64,000 bases of DNA from CAVXSP01 sp963724645 (GTDB lineage Bacteria; Acidobacteriota; Vicinamibacteria; Vicinamibacterales; SCN-69-37), in assembly GCA_963724645.1 (NCBI GenBank), contig CAVRVJ010000001.1, positions 124,001 through 188,000 of the forward strand, read 5' to 3'. Under the pieces are notes generated by a model, which saw only the letters and a list, made by a program, of their open reading frames with translations, did no database searches and was not told the origin of the DNA. A program made the translations under genes and the position numbers. Of the stretch, positions 36,016 to 45,029 are shown in pieces (the stretch's first letter is position 1; the number at the start of each line of letters is the position of its first letter).

Positions 36016-37170
36016 ATGAAGCTTCAGCCAAACGCCAGATTTGCGACCGTCTGCATTCACGCGGGCCAGGAGCCGGACCCCGCGACCGGCGCGATCATCA
36101 CGCCGATCTTCCAGACGGCGACTTACGTGCAGGACGAGGTCGGCAAACACAAGGGCTACGAGTACGCGCGCACGCAGAATCCGACCCGAAGCGCTCTCGA
36201 AGCCAACCTTGCCGCGATTGAGGGCGGCGCGGGCGCGTGCGCGTTTGCCTCCGGCATGGCCGCGATCGACGCCGTGCTCGCGCGCCTCGGAACCGGCGAT
36301 CACGTCGTCGTGACCGACAACGTGTACGGCGGGACCTTTCGGCTCTTCGACAAGATTCTGACGCGCTACGGGTTGACCTTCAGCTTCATTGATACGTCCG
36401 ATCTGACGGCCGTCGAGCGCGCTTTCACGCCCCAGACGCGTTTGCTCTTTCTGGAGACGCCGACCAACCCCGTGCTCCGCGTCAGTGACATCGCCGCCGC
36501 CGCCGCACTGGCGCACGCACGCGGAATACGCGTGGCGGTCGACAACACGTTCGCCAGCCCATGTCTGCAGCGGCCGCTCGGCCTCGGCGCGGACATGGTC
36601 GTGCACAGCACCACCAAGTATCTCAACGGGCACAGCGATTCGGTCGGCGGCGCCGTCATCGCCGCCCGCGAGAACGACCTCGAGTGGCTCCGATTCGTCC
36701 AGAATTCGGCTGGCGCGATCCTCAGTCCCTTCGACAGCTGGCTGGTCCTGCGCGGCACCAAGACCCTCGCCCTCCGCATGGCGCGGCACTCGGTCAATGG
36801 CATGGCGCTCGCGCAGTTCCTGCAGGCGCACCCGAAAGTGACGCGCGTCCACTACCCCGGCCTGTCCGATCATCCCCAGCACGCGCTGGCCCGCCGGCAG
36901 ATGCCCAACGGGTTTGGTGGCATGCTGACCTTCGATGTGGGGTCCTTCGAGAGCGCGCGGCGCGTGCTCAATCGATTCCGGCTGATGGCACTGGCCGAAA
37001 GCCTTGGCGGCGTCGAGACGCTGGTCTCGCATCCGGCTACCATGACGCACGCCTCCGTGCCGGCCGATCGCCGCGCTGCCATCGGCCTGACCGACGGAAT
37101 GATCCGGATCTCAGCCGGGATCGAAGACGTCGAGGATCTTAAAGAGGATCTAAGCCAGGCGCTCGGGTAG
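36016..37170 (+). CDS. Cys/Met metabolism PLP-dependent enzyme (cystathionine gamma-synthase/lyase type)
   Basis: 384 residues. Fold type I PLP enzyme of trans-sulfuration: YEYARTQNPTRSALEANLAA, FASGMAAIDAVL, the cofactor loop DNTFASPCLQRPLGLGADMV and the Schiff-base Lys in VVHSTTKYLNGHSDSVGGAV. The C-terminal SLGGVETLVSHPATMTHASV binds the substrate carboxylate. Family members make cystathionine from O-acyl-homoserine or break it to cysteine or homocysteine; the sequence alone does not decide. Start ATG 36016 is the family start; divergent from the phosphatase gene. Its last 32 bases overlap the convergent cutA. Confidence 0.9.
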   Translation: MKLQPNARFATVCIHAGQEPDPATGAIITPIFQTATYVQDEVGKHKGYEYARTQNPTRSALEANLAAIEGGAGACAFASGMAAIDAVLARLGTGDHVVVTDNVYGGTFRLFDKILTRYGLTFSFIDTSDLTAVERAFTPQTRLLFLETPTNPVLRVSDIAAAAALAHARGIRVAVDNTFASPCLQRPLGLGADMVVHSTTKYLNGHSDSVGGAVIAARENDLEWLRFVQNSAGAILSPFDSWLVLRGTKTLALRMARHSVNGMALAQFLQAHPKVTRVHYPGLSDHPQHALARRQMPNGFGGMLTFDVGSFESARRVLNRFRLMALAESLGGVETLVSHPATMTHASVPADRRAAIGLTDGMIRISAGIEDVEDLKEDLSQALG

Positions 37171-37483
37171 AAACGCTCTCCCCCACCCACCGCAAGTAAT
37201 CGGGATTCCCTTCGACGATCGGCAGGACGACGAATTCGGGCACCTCGTAGGGGTGGCGAGCCTTCAACGCGGTCCACAACGCCGCAACACAGTCGCGAGT
37301 CGTCTTGATCACGAGCTGCTGCTCCCGGTCACGCTCGACCTTGCCCTCCCACCTGTACACGGACTCAACACCCGGCAGGATAGTGACGCACGCGGCCAGA
37401 CCAAGATCGATGAGCTCTGTGGCCAGCACGGCGGCCTCAAACCCGGTCGGCAGCGTGCTCAACGCCAGAACGATTTCGCGCAT
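37139..37483 (-). CDS. cutA: CutA-like divalent-cation tolerance protein
   Basis: 114 residues, usual length. Landmarks are VLSTLPTGFEAAVLATELID-like N-terminus, LAACVTILPGVESVYRWEGK, and the C-terminal HPYEVPEFVVLPIVEGNPDY, which is the signature block of CutA. The protein forms ferredoxin-like trimers; the name reflects copper tolerance but the molecular role is unclear. GAGGAG precedes ATG 37483. The 3' end overlaps the convergent PLP enzyme gene by 32 bases. Confidence 0.93.
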   Translation of the reverse strand: MREIVLALSTLPTGFEAAVLATELIDLGLAACVTILPGVESVYRWEGKVERDREQQLVIKTTRDCVAALWTALKARHPYEVPEFVVLPIVEGNPDYLRWVGESVSTRAPGLDPL

Positions 37484-37538
37484 GGGCCTATTCTCCTCTT
37501 GTACTGACTGACGAAAACCTGTTAGAAGGATGTTGCGC

Positions 37539-37937
37539 ATGGCCACGCGCGAAGGCGAGACCCCGACACAACCCAGCCAGCCGTCACGCTCGCGCCGGCG
37601 CCCCCGGGGGGGTGCCGACACGCGGAAGCAGCGGCGTCGGGCGGTCGGCTACGTCCTGCTCGCCGGCGCTGTCGTGTTGATGGTCAACGCGCTGGTCGGC
37701 GAGAAGGGGTACCTCGCCGGGCTCCGGGCCCGCCGGGACTACAACGCCGCGATGAGCGACCTTATCAGGCTTCGCGTGGAGAACCAGCAGCTGAAAGAAC
37801 AGGCGCGGCGCCTCAAAGACGATCCGTCGGCGATCGAGGAGTCAGCCCGCCGCGAGCTCGGTCTCATTCGCCCGGGTGAGACGCTCATCATTATCAAGGG
37901 CGCGGTCAAAGACGCGGCCAGGAAGGACTCCCGGTAG
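37539..37937 (+). CDS. FtsB/DivIC-like septum formation initiator
   Basis: 132 residues. A basic N-terminal cytoplasmic part (SRSRRRPRGGADTRKQRRRA) leads to one membrane helix (GYVLLAGAVVLMVNALVG, ~40-58) and then a coiled coil (SDLIRLRVENQQLKEQARRL) ending in the family tail ESARRELGLIRPGETLIIIK. This is the standard topology of FtsB/DivIC, which joins FtsL and FtsQ at the division septum. ATG 37539 has AGAAGG ten bases upstream, better than ATG 37530. Followed by dedA after 43 bases. Confidence 0.85.
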   Translation: MATREGETPTQPSQPSRSRRRPRGGADTRKQRRRAVGYVLLAGAVVLMVNALVGEKGYLAGLRARRDYNAAMSDLIRLRVENQQLKEQARRLKDDPSAIEESARRELGLIRPGETLIIIKGAVKDAARKDSR

Positions 37938-37980
37938 GTGGACCAATCTGCCTGAACGGGTGTGACAGAATGTCCGCCCG

Positions 37981-38619
37981 ATGTCGTCCGCCCTCGATTT
38001 CGTTCTTCACCTCGACTCCCACCTCCTGGATCTCGTTGGAGCCTACGGTCCGTGGATCTACGGACTGCTGTTCGCGATCGTCTTCGCTGAAACAGGGCTG
38101 GTGGTCACGCCGTTTCTTCCAGGTGACTCGCTGCTGTTCGCCACCGGCGCCGTGTGCGCGATGGGCCGACTGAATGGCTGGCTGGCGCTTGCGCTGCTGG
38201 CCACGGCCGCATTCACCGGCAACGCCGTCAATTACACGATCGGACGGCTGATCGGGCCGCGTGTCTTCCACGCGACGGACGCGTCGGGCATCTCGCATCG
38301 ACTGCTGAACCGCGACCACCTGCGCCGGGCGCACGCGTTTTTCGAGCGTTATGGCGGCAAAGCCGTCGTCCTGGGGCGGTTCGTGCCAATCGTACGGACA
38401 TTCGTGCCCTTCGTGGCGGGCGCCGCGCAGATGTCGTCTCCGTCGTTCGTGCTCTACAATTTCATCGGCGCGGTCGCCTGGGTGGTCCTCTGCCTGGGCG
38501 CCGGCGTCCTCTGGGGCAATGTGCCGTTCGTGAAGGCGCATTTCTCCGTCGTAACGCTCGGCATCGTCCTGATCTCGATTCTGCCGGTGCTGTTCGAACT
38601 GATCCGCCGTCGAAAATAA
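37981..38619 (+). CDS. DedA-family membrane protein
   Basis: 212 residues with four to five hydrophobic segments. DedA marks are AETGLVVTPFLPGDSLLFAT near residue 38, GNAVNYTIGRLIGPRVF, the loop FFERYGGKAVVLGRFVPIVR with the conserved Arg, and TFVPFVAGAAQMSSPSFV. DedA proteins are inner-membrane lipid-handling or undecaprenyl-phosphate flippase-type proteins needed for envelope and proton-motive-force maintenance. Five bases after its stop stands a copy of the G-rich repeat. Confidence 0.92.
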   Translation: MSSALDFVLHLDSHLLDLVGAYGPWIYGLLFAIVFAETGLVVTPFLPGDSLLFATGAVCAMGRLNGWLALALLATAAFTGNAVNYTIGRLIGPRVFHATDASGISHRLLNRDHLRRAHAFFERYGGKAVVLGRFVPIVRTFVPFVAGAAQMSSPSFVLYNFIGAVAWVVLCLGAGVLWGNVPFVKAHFSVVTLGIVLISILPVLFELIRRRK

Positions 38620-38623
38620 GGGA

Positions 38624-38636
38624 GGGGGACGGGGGT
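38624..38636 (+). repeat. Dispersed repeat GGGGGACGGGGGT
   Basis: An exact copy of the 13-base repeat seen three times at 25967-26035. Here it is followed by a partial complement (GCGACCCGTCTCC, 38645-38657) so that a bulged hairpin can form between dedA and the following start codon at 38668. Position directly after a stop codon matches the other site. Confidence 0.65.
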
Positions 38637-38667
38637 CGCCTCCGCGACCCGTCTCCTCCTCATCAGC

Positions 38668-41565
38668 ATGGACACGGTCACTCTCTCGGAAGCGCTCGGC
38701 CGACGGGTCAAGGGCGAGGTGCGGTTCGACGCGGGCAGTCGTGCACTGTACGCCACCGACGCGTCCAACTACCGCCAGGTCCCGATCGGCGTCGTCATTC
38801 CGCGAGACGTCGACGACATCATCGCGACTGTTGAGGTCTGCCGTAGCTTCGAGGTACCGCTCCTTCCACGTGGAGCCGGCACCAGTCTGTCCGGCCAGTG
38901 CTGCAACGTCGCGGTTGTGATCGACATGTCGAAGTACGTCAATCGAATCATCGACATCGATCCCGAGCGCCGGCTCGCGCGCGTGGAACCTGGCGTCATC
39001 CTCGACGATCTGCGAGCGGCGGCCGGGCACTACGGCCTGACGTTCGGGCCGGATCCGGCGACACATAACCGCTGCACCGTCGGCGGCATGATTGGCAACA
39101 ACTCCTGCGGCGTGCATTCGGTCATGGCGGCACTCTATGGGCCCGGCCCGCGGACCTCCGAGAACATCGAGCGTCTCGACGTGCTGCTGTATGACGGGTC
39201 ACGCTTGCAGGTCGGCTTCGCTCAGGGCGGCGGTTTCACCACCGCGATGAGCGGCGGGCCTCGCGCCTCCGAACTGGCACAACGGCTCGACGCCCTCGTG
39301 ACGACCCACGGGGAACGCATTCGACGCGAGTTTCCAGACATTCCCCGCCTCGTCTCCGGCTACAACCTTCCGGCGCTACTTCCGGAGCACGGCGGCAGCG
39401 TGGCGCAGGCGCTCGCTGGCAGCGAGGGAACGTGTGTGGTCGTGCTGGAGGCCACGCTCCGGTTGATCCCGGCCCAGCCTGGCCGATCGCTGTTGGTCCT
39501 GGGATATCCGGATGTCTACGCGGCCGCCGATGATGTGCCCACCGTCCTGGCGCACCAGCCTGTGGGATTGGAAGGCATGGACGACGCGCTGGTGCGCGAT
39601 GCTAGAGACGCCGGCATTCAACCGGCGGACTCGGTGCTGCCAGCGGGAGGGGGCTGGCTGCTGGCGGAGTTCGGCGGCGCGACCGCGGCGGAGGCCGAGG
39701 CGCGGGCACGCGCCGCCATGCTCGACCTGGAAACGCGCGTGCAGCCGTCCCAGGTGAGGTCGATGCGGCTGTGCCTGGCGGCCGAGGCTGACCAAATCTG
39801 GCGCGTCCGCGAATCGGCGTTGGCCGTGGCCGCGCGCGTCAGCGACGAGCGCCCGACGTGGGAGGGCTGGGAAGACTCGGCCGTGCCGCCGGAACGTCTC
39901 GGCGAGTACCTGCGCGCCTTGCGCGCCCTGCTGGACTCTTACCACTATCACGGCAATTTCTACGGACACTTCGGCCAGGGGTGCGTGCACACGCGGATCG
40001 ATTTCGACCTGTTCACGGCAGACGGCGTCCGGACGTTCCGACGATTCGTGACCGAGGCGGCAGGCCTGGTCTCGAGTCTCGGCGGCTCCATTTCTGGCGA
40101 ACATGGCGATGGGCAGGCGCGCGGAGAGCTTCTGGGCCACATGTTCTCGCCCGAGATGCTGGACGTATTCCGCGAGTTCAAGCGCCTCTGGGACCCAGCC
40201 GGCCGAATGAACCCTGGCAAACTGATCGACGCGCGACCGCTCGACGCCGACTTGCGCCTTGGCGCCGACTATCATCCGCCGGTCCTCGAGACGCACTTTC
40301 GCTTTCCGCGCGATCGCCGTCAGTTCTCGACGTCGACGCTGCGCTGCGTCGGGGTCGGCGCCTGTCGCCAGCTTGACCACGGCACGATGTGTCCCAGCTT
40401 CATGGTGACGCGCGAGGAACAACATTCGACTCGCGGCCGCGCCCGGATGCTCTTCGAGATGCTCGAGGGCAATCCGCTCGACGGCCCCTGGCACGAAGAT
40501 CACGTCAAGGACGCTTTGGATCTCTGCCTCGCCTGCAAGGGCTGCAAGAAGGACTGTCCCGCCTCCGTGGACATGGCCACCTACAAAGCAGAGTTCCTCT
40601 CGCACTACTACGAAGGTCGGAAGCGTCCACGACACGCCCACGCCTTCGGACGCATCAACAGGTGGGCGCAACTGGGAAGCGTCGCCCCGAGACTGGTCAA
40701 CTTCGCTGGCCGCACTCCAGGCCTGCGGGCATTGGCGAAGTGGACCGCAGGGATGTCGCAGAAGCGGGCCATCCCTGCGTTTGCTCCGCGCACGTTCCGC
40801 CAGTGGTTCGATGCGCGTCAGGTCCCGCCGGTCCGCAACGGCCGCAGGGTTTTGCTCTGGCCAGACACCTTCACGAATCATTTCTGCCCGGAAGTCGCCA
40901 GGGCCGCGGTACGGGTGCTGGAGCACGCGGGCTTCGACGTAACGCTACCACCGGCGGGCCTCTGCTGCGGGCGGCCTCTGTACGACTATGGTCTGCTGGA
41001 CGCCGCGCGGCGGCAGCTTGCGGACATCATGCTGCGATTGCGGGCTGAGATCGAGGCGGGGCTTCCGATCGTCGGGCTCGAGCCCAGCTGTGTCGCGGTG
41101 TTTCGCGATGAGCTGCTCAATCTCTTTCCCGACGATCCACTGGCCGGCCGGCTCGCGCGCCAGACGCGGCTCATCACCGAATTTCTTTCTTCTCAGGCCG
41201 GCACCTTCGCATGGCCCGCCCTCGATCGCTCCGCGCTGGTGCACGTGCACTGCCACCACAAGGCGGTTCTCGACGCCGATGCGGACGTTGAGGTGATTCG
41301 TCGTCTGGGCGTCAAAGCGCGGGTGCTGGATTCCGGCTGCTGCGGAATGGCCGGTTCATTCGGGTTCGAACAGGATCATTACGATATCTCGGTGCGCATC
41401 GGCGAACGCGTGCTTCTGCCCGAAGTGCGTCACGCGGCGGCTGACACGCTTATCGTCGCCGACGGCTTCAGTTGCCGGGAGCAGATTCTGCAGACGACCG
41501 GCCGGCAGGCCTGGCATCCGGTGCAGCTCGTCTCGATGGCCATCGATGCCGGCGGCCGCCGTTAA
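38668..41565 (+). CDS. FAD-linked oxidase fused to Fe-S/CCG domains (D-lactate/glycolate dehydrogenase type)
   Basis: 965 residues. The N-terminal ~520 residues are a GlcD/Dld-like flavoprotein: FAD-binding PP-loop VPLLPRGAGTSLSGQCCNVA, the second motif HNRCTVGGMIGNNSCG, and the C-terminal lid GGSISGEHGDGQARGELLG. Then come two [4Fe-4S] motifs, the second CLACKGCKKDCPASVD at ~612, and two CCG domains (LCCGRPLYDYG; DSGCCGMAGSFGFEQDHYD) as in GlcF/heterodisulfide reductase D. Such fusions oxidise D-2-hydroxyacids (lactate, glycolate, 2-hydroxyglutarate) at the membrane face and pass electrons to quinone or a flavoprotein. The substrate is not evident. Confidence 0.9.
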   Translation: MDTVTLSEALGRRVKGEVRFDAGSRALYATDASNYRQVPIGVVIPRDVDDIIATVEVCRSFEVPLLPRGAGTSLSGQCCNVAVVIDMSKYVNRIIDIDPERRLARVEPGVILDDLRAAAGHYGLTFGPDPATHNRCTVGGMIGNNSCGVHSVMAALYGPGPRTSENIERLDVLLYDGSRLQVGFAQGGGFTTAMSGGPRASELAQRLDALVTTHGERIRREFPDIPRLVSGYNLPALLPEHGGSVAQALAGSEGTCVVVLEATLRLIPAQPGRSLLVLGYPDVYAAADDVPTVLAHQPVGLEGMDDALVRDARDAGIQPADSVLPAGGGWLLAEFGGATAAEAEARARAAMLDLETRVQPSQVRSMRLCLAAEADQIWRVRESALAVAARVSDERPTWEGWEDSAVPPERLGEYLRALRALLDSYHYHGNFYGHFGQGCVHTRIDFDLFTADGVRTFRRFVTEAAGLVSSLGGSISGEHGDGQARGELLGHMFSPEMLDVFREFKRLWDPAGRMNPGKLIDARPLDADLRLGADYHPPVLETHFRFPRDRRQFSTSTLRCVGVGACRQLDHGTMCPSFMVTREEQHSTRGRARMLFEMLEGNPLDGPWHEDHVKDALDLCLACKGCKKDCPASVDMATYKAEFLSHYYEGRKRPRHAHAFGRINRWAQLGSVAPRLVNFAGRTPGLRALAKWTAGMSQKRAIPAFAPRTFRQWFDARQVPPVRNGRRVLLWPDTFTNHFCPEVARAAVRVLEHAGFDVTLPPAGLCCGRPLYDYGLLDAARRQLADIMLRLRAEIEAGLPIVGLEPSCVAVFRDELLNLFPDDPLAGRLARQTRLITEFLSSQAGTFAWPALDRSALVHVHCHHKAVLDADADVEVIRRLGVKARVLDSGCCGMAGSFGFEQDHYDISVRIGERVLLPEVRHAAADTLIVADGFSCREQILQTTGRQAWHPVQLVSMAIDAGGRR

Positions 41566-41687
41566 GACCGCAGAACGGCCCTGCCAGCGACACCATGGCG
41601 CTCGACGCGCACCGCGAGCCGATCGAAGCCGTCGCGGCCAGACCGGCCTGAACTGACAGCCCGCTGTGAATCGACAACAATAGTGCG

Positions 41688-43028
41688 GTGACCAACGGAC
41701 GCGCACTCTTTGCCGATCTGTACGAGCTGACCATGATGGCGGGCTATTACATGTCCGACATGACGGCTCCTGCGACATTCGAGCTGTACGCCCGGGACCT
41801 GCCGCCTCATCGAAGTTTTCTGATCGCCGCAGGCCTCGAACAAGCCCTCGAGTATCTCGAGGGCCTCCGCTTCTCAGCTGAAGACATCCGCTACCTTCGT
41901 GGCCTGCCCGCGTTTGCCCACGTGCGGAAAGATTTCTTCGACGACTACCTCAAGGATTTCCGGTTCACCGGTGAAGTCTGGGCGGTCGAAGAGGGGACGC
42001 CGATTTTTCCGCCCGAGCCGATCCTGCGGGTCACGGCGCCGCTGCCCGAGGCCCAGTTCGTCGAGACTGCGCTGCTCGCCTACGTGTCGTTCCAGACGTC
42101 AGTGGCGAGCCGCGCCGCCAGGATGGTCGAAGCCGCCGCAGGACGGCCCGTCGTCGAATTCGGATCACGCCGCGCGCACGGTCTCGACGCCGGAGTCTAT
42201 GCCGCCCGCGCGGCCTTTCTGGCGGGCTGCGCGGCGACGTCCAACGCCGAGGCCGGCCGCCGGTTCGGGATTCCCGTATCCGGGACGATGGCGCACTCGT
42301 GGGTCATGGCGTTCCCGAATGAGATGTCCGCGTTTCGGCGGTATGCGGACATCTTCACGGATAGCGCGGTCATGCTGCTGGATACCTACGACGCCGTCGC
42401 AGCGGCGCGATCGCTCGCGGGAAGCGGCCTGCGGCCGAAAAGCGTGAGACTCGACAGCGGAGACATCATCGCCCTGAGCGCCGACGTGCGCGCGATTCTA
42501 GACGCCTCCGGACTACAGGACACGACGATCTTCGCCAGCGGCGATCTCGATGAGTGGCGGATCGCGCAGACGGTGCGGGCGGGAGCGCCGATCGATGGCT
42601 TCGGCGTCGGCGCGGCGCTGAGCACGTCAAGCGACGCGCCCTCGCTCGGCGCGATCTACAAACTGGTGGAGATCGAGCGGGAAAACCGCGTCGTGCCCAT
42701 CATGAAGCTCAGCCCGGGAAAGCCGACCTTTCCCGGCCGGAAGCAGGTCTGGAGAAAGGTCACCGGCGGAACGGCGGCAGAGGACATCATGGGACTGGCC
42801 GAGGAGTCCGGTGGCTCGCGAGGCCGGCCGCTGCTTCAGCGACTGATGAGCAACGGCCGCCGCGAGCACCCGTGCCCGCCGCTCGATGAAATACGCCGAC
42901 GCTGCCGTCAGGCGCTCGACGAGGTACCGGCGCCTGTGCGCCGGCTGAGCGATCCAGTTCGTTACCCCGTGCGATTCAGCGAGGCGCTGCAAGCCATGGT
43001 CGATCGAACCTCACGCGCGACGTTGTAG
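41688..43028 (+). CDS. pncB: Nicotinate phosphoribosyltransferase
   Basis: 446 residues. It makes nicotinate mononucleotide from nicotinate and PRPP, the Preiss-Handler entry to NAD. Landmarks are LFADLYELTMMAGYYMSDM at the N-terminus, VEFGSRRAHGLDAGVYAARA, SGTMAHSWVMAFPNEMSAF with the catalytic His region, RPKSVRLDSGDI and FGVGAALSTSSDAPSLGAIY near the phosphate site. GTG 41688 is the only suitable start. It begins 122 bases after the fused oxidoreductase gene; this gap shows no feature. Confidence 0.93.
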   Translation: MTNGRALFADLYELTMMAGYYMSDMTAPATFELYARDLPPHRSFLIAAGLEQALEYLEGLRFSAEDIRYLRGLPAFAHVRKDFFDDYLKDFRFTGEVWAVEEGTPIFPPEPILRVTAPLPEAQFVETALLAYVSFQTSVASRAARMVEAAAGRPVVEFGSRRAHGLDAGVYAARAAFLAGCAATSNAEAGRRFGIPVSGTMAHSWVMAFPNEMSAFRRYADIFTDSAVMLLDTYDAVAAARSLAGSGLRPKSVRLDSGDIIALSADVRAILDASGLQDTTIFASGDLDEWRIAQTVRAGAPIDGFGVGAALSTSSDAPSLGAIYKLVEIERENRVVPIMKLSPGKPTFPGRKQVWRKVTGGTAAEDIMGLAEESGGSRGRPLLQRLMSNGRREHPCPPLDEIRRRCRQALDEVPAPVRRLSDPVRYPVRFSEALQAMVDRTSRATL

Positions 43029-43071
43029 GCGCACGCACGTGGCGAGCCAGGGTCGAGACAAGGAGTGCCGT

Positions 43072-43515
43072 ATGGCGTTACAGGTCAAGTCATCCGCCTT
43101 CTTCGATGGTCAACCGATCCCGGCGAAATACACCTGCGATGGCGGCAGCGTCTCGCCGCCGCTCGAGTGGACGGGCGCGCCGCCCGCGACGAAGAGCTTC
43201 GCGCTGATCTGCGAGGATCCGGATGCGCCCTCGGGCACGTTCACGCACTGGGTCGTCTATGACATCGCGGCAAGTGCCGCCGGCCTCGCCGAGAACGCGC
43301 CGAATGGCACCGCCGGCGTCAGCAGCATGAAGACACCGGTTTACGTTGGTCCGTGCCCGCCGCCCGGCGGTCCGCATCGCTATTTCTTTCGAGTCTACGC
43401 GCTGGATGTCGCCTCGCTCCGTCGCGGCGGGCTCACCAGTGATGCGGTGCTCGAGGCCATGAAAGGGCACATCGTGGCCGAGGGTCAACTGATGGGCACG
43501 TACCGCCGGAGATAG
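43072..43515 (+). CDS. YbhB/YbcL-family PEBP-like protein
   Basis: 147 residues of the phosphatidylethanolamine-binding-protein fold: FFDGQPIPAKYTCDGGSVSP, PPLEWTGAPPATKSFALICE, DPDAPSGTFTHWVVYDI and the ligand-site GPCPPPGGPHRYFFRVYALD. AAGGAG stands before ATG 43072. No signal peptide, so cytoplasmic like E. coli YbhB. The biochemical role in bacteria is unknown. Downstream of pncB by 43 bases, same strand. Confidence 0.92.
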   Translation: MALQVKSSAFFDGQPIPAKYTCDGGSVSPPLEWTGAPPATKSFALICEDPDAPSGTFTHWVVYDIAASAAGLAENAPNGTAGVSSMKTPVYVGPCPPPGGPHRYFFRVYALDVASLRRGGLTSDAVLEAMKGHIVAEGQLMGTYRRR

Positions 43516-43602
43516 CCTTTCTCTTACGATTTTGGTAAGAAGGGCCCGGCCTGTCTTCCAGTCGGGCAAGGTACTTGCACTTCGATCGGTGGGGGTGCAG
43601 TC

Positions 43603-44293
43603 ATGCGCTTCCGGAACAGGGTAGATGCAGGCCGGCAACTTGCGCGGCGATTGTCGCAGTACACCGGTCGATCCGATGTCGTCGGTACTGGCGCTCCCCC
43701 GGGGCGGCGTTCCCGTGGCCGCCGAGGTTGCGGCCCAGCTTCGGGTGCCCTTCGACGTCTTCCTCGTGCGAAAGCTTGGTGTGCCAGGACACCCCGAGCT
43801 GGCAATGGGGGCGATCGCCGAAGGCGGCGTCGCGGTCCTTAGCGAAGAACTCATCAGATCCCTCGGAATTCCCCATCCCCTCGTCGAGCAGGTCAAGGTT
43901 CGAGAGCGACTCGAGCTCGAACGCCGCGACCGGCTGTACCGAGGCAGCCGCAAGCCACCGCTCCTTCGTGACCGCACGGTCATCCTGATCGACGACGGCC
44001 TGGCCACGGGCTCCACGATGGAGGCCGCCATCATCGCGCTTCGCAGCCTGTGTCCCGCGCGCATTGTCGTCGCCACACCGGTAGGCGCGCCGGAATCGTG
44101 CGAGCGCATCGCGCGATTGGCGGACGAACTGGTGTGTGTCGAAATGCCCGTATGGTTCAACGCGGTCGGCCAGTGGTATGACGACTTCTCGGAGACGAGC
44201 GACGATGAAGTGAAGCACCTGCTCGACGGGTCCCCAGGTGGCGCCGACGGCGACACGTGCCGTCGAGGCGCTGGAGTGGACGGCCCGGCGTGA
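43603..44293 (+). pseudogene. Phosphoribosyltransferase-like protein with a one-base frameshift
   Basis: The natural start ATG 43603 gives MRFRNRVDAGRQLARRLSQY and ends in the wrong frame after SDVV. The rest, LALPRGGVPVAAEVAAQLRV, then RKLGVPGHPELAMGAIAEGG and the PRPP loop VILIDDGLATGSTMEAAI, is in the next frame. Dropping one G of GG at 43684-43685 joins them as DVVVLALPRGG, the expected family reading. Total about 229 residues. Stand-alone proteins of this type often sit beside a dienelactone-hydrolase-like gene, as here, and in some genomes the two are fused. Function unknown. Confidence 0.78.
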
Positions 44294-44334
44294 CGACAAC
44301 GTAGAGGAGACATTTCCGTCCGGGCTGTAACGAT

Positions 44335-45012
44335 ATGTCAGAGCCTGCCACACGAATCATGGCCGTGCAGGTGCCTGTTGATCACGATTCGCTCGACGGC
44401 GATCTTGCGCTGCCGCCGAACCCGGTCGGCGTCGTGCTCTTCGCTCACGGCAGCGGCAGCAGCCGCCACAGCCCGCGCAACCAGTATGTGGCCCGCGCGC
44501 TGCAGGCGCGGAGCCTCGCAACGCTGTTGATCGATCTGCTGACGGCCGCCGAAGAGGCAGTGGATCAGCGTACCGCGCATCTTCGATTCAACATTCCCCT
44601 GCTGGCCTCGCGGCTCGTCGCCATTGTCGACTGGCTGCACACCGAATCTGAGGCACAGTCGCTGCCCGTCGGGCTGTTTGGCGCCAGCACGGGGGGCGGC
44701 GCTGCCCTGGTGGCGGCAGCCAGGCGTCCGGTCGAGGTCTCGGCGGTCGTCTCACGCGGCGGGCGTCCGGACCTGGCGGGCGCCGCCCTGCCGCTCGTCA
44801 CGGCGCCGACGCTGTTGATTGTCGGCGAGCTCGACGAGCCGGTCATCGAACTGAACGAGGAGGCCATGGCGCGGATGCGCGGCGAGGTCTCCCTCGAGAT
44901 CGTGCCGGGCGCGACGCATCTGTTCGAGGAACCAGGCACGTTGGAGAAAGTCGCCGGCCTGGCCGGCGACTGGTTCGTCAGCCGCTTGCGCGAGCAAACG
45001 CACGCCGGGTGA
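44335..45012 (+). CDS. Alpha/beta hydrolase (dienelactone-hydrolase-like)
   Basis: 225 residues. The nucleophile elbow is GLFGASTGGGAALVAAARRP (Ser near residue 118), the acid is in TLLIVGELDEPVIELN and the His in PGATHLFEEPGTLEKVAGLA. N-terminal oxyanion region VVLFAHGSGSSRHSPRNQYV. Cytosolic. It follows the phosphoribosyltransferase after 41 bases; the pair is recurrent in bacteria, but the substrate is unknown. Confidence 0.87.
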   Translation: MSEPATRIMAVQVPVDHDSLDGDLALPPNPVGVVLFAHGSGSSRHSPRNQYVARALQARSLATLLIDLLTAAEEAVDQRTAHLRFNIPLLASRLVAIVDWLHTESEAQSLPVGLFGASTGGGAALVAAARRPVEVSAVVSRGGRPDLAGAALPLVTAPTLLIVGELDEPVIELNEEAMARMRGEVSLEIVPGATHLFEEPGTLEKVAGLAGDWFVSRLREQTHAG

Positions 45013-45029
45013 CGCGCGGAGGCCGCTGA

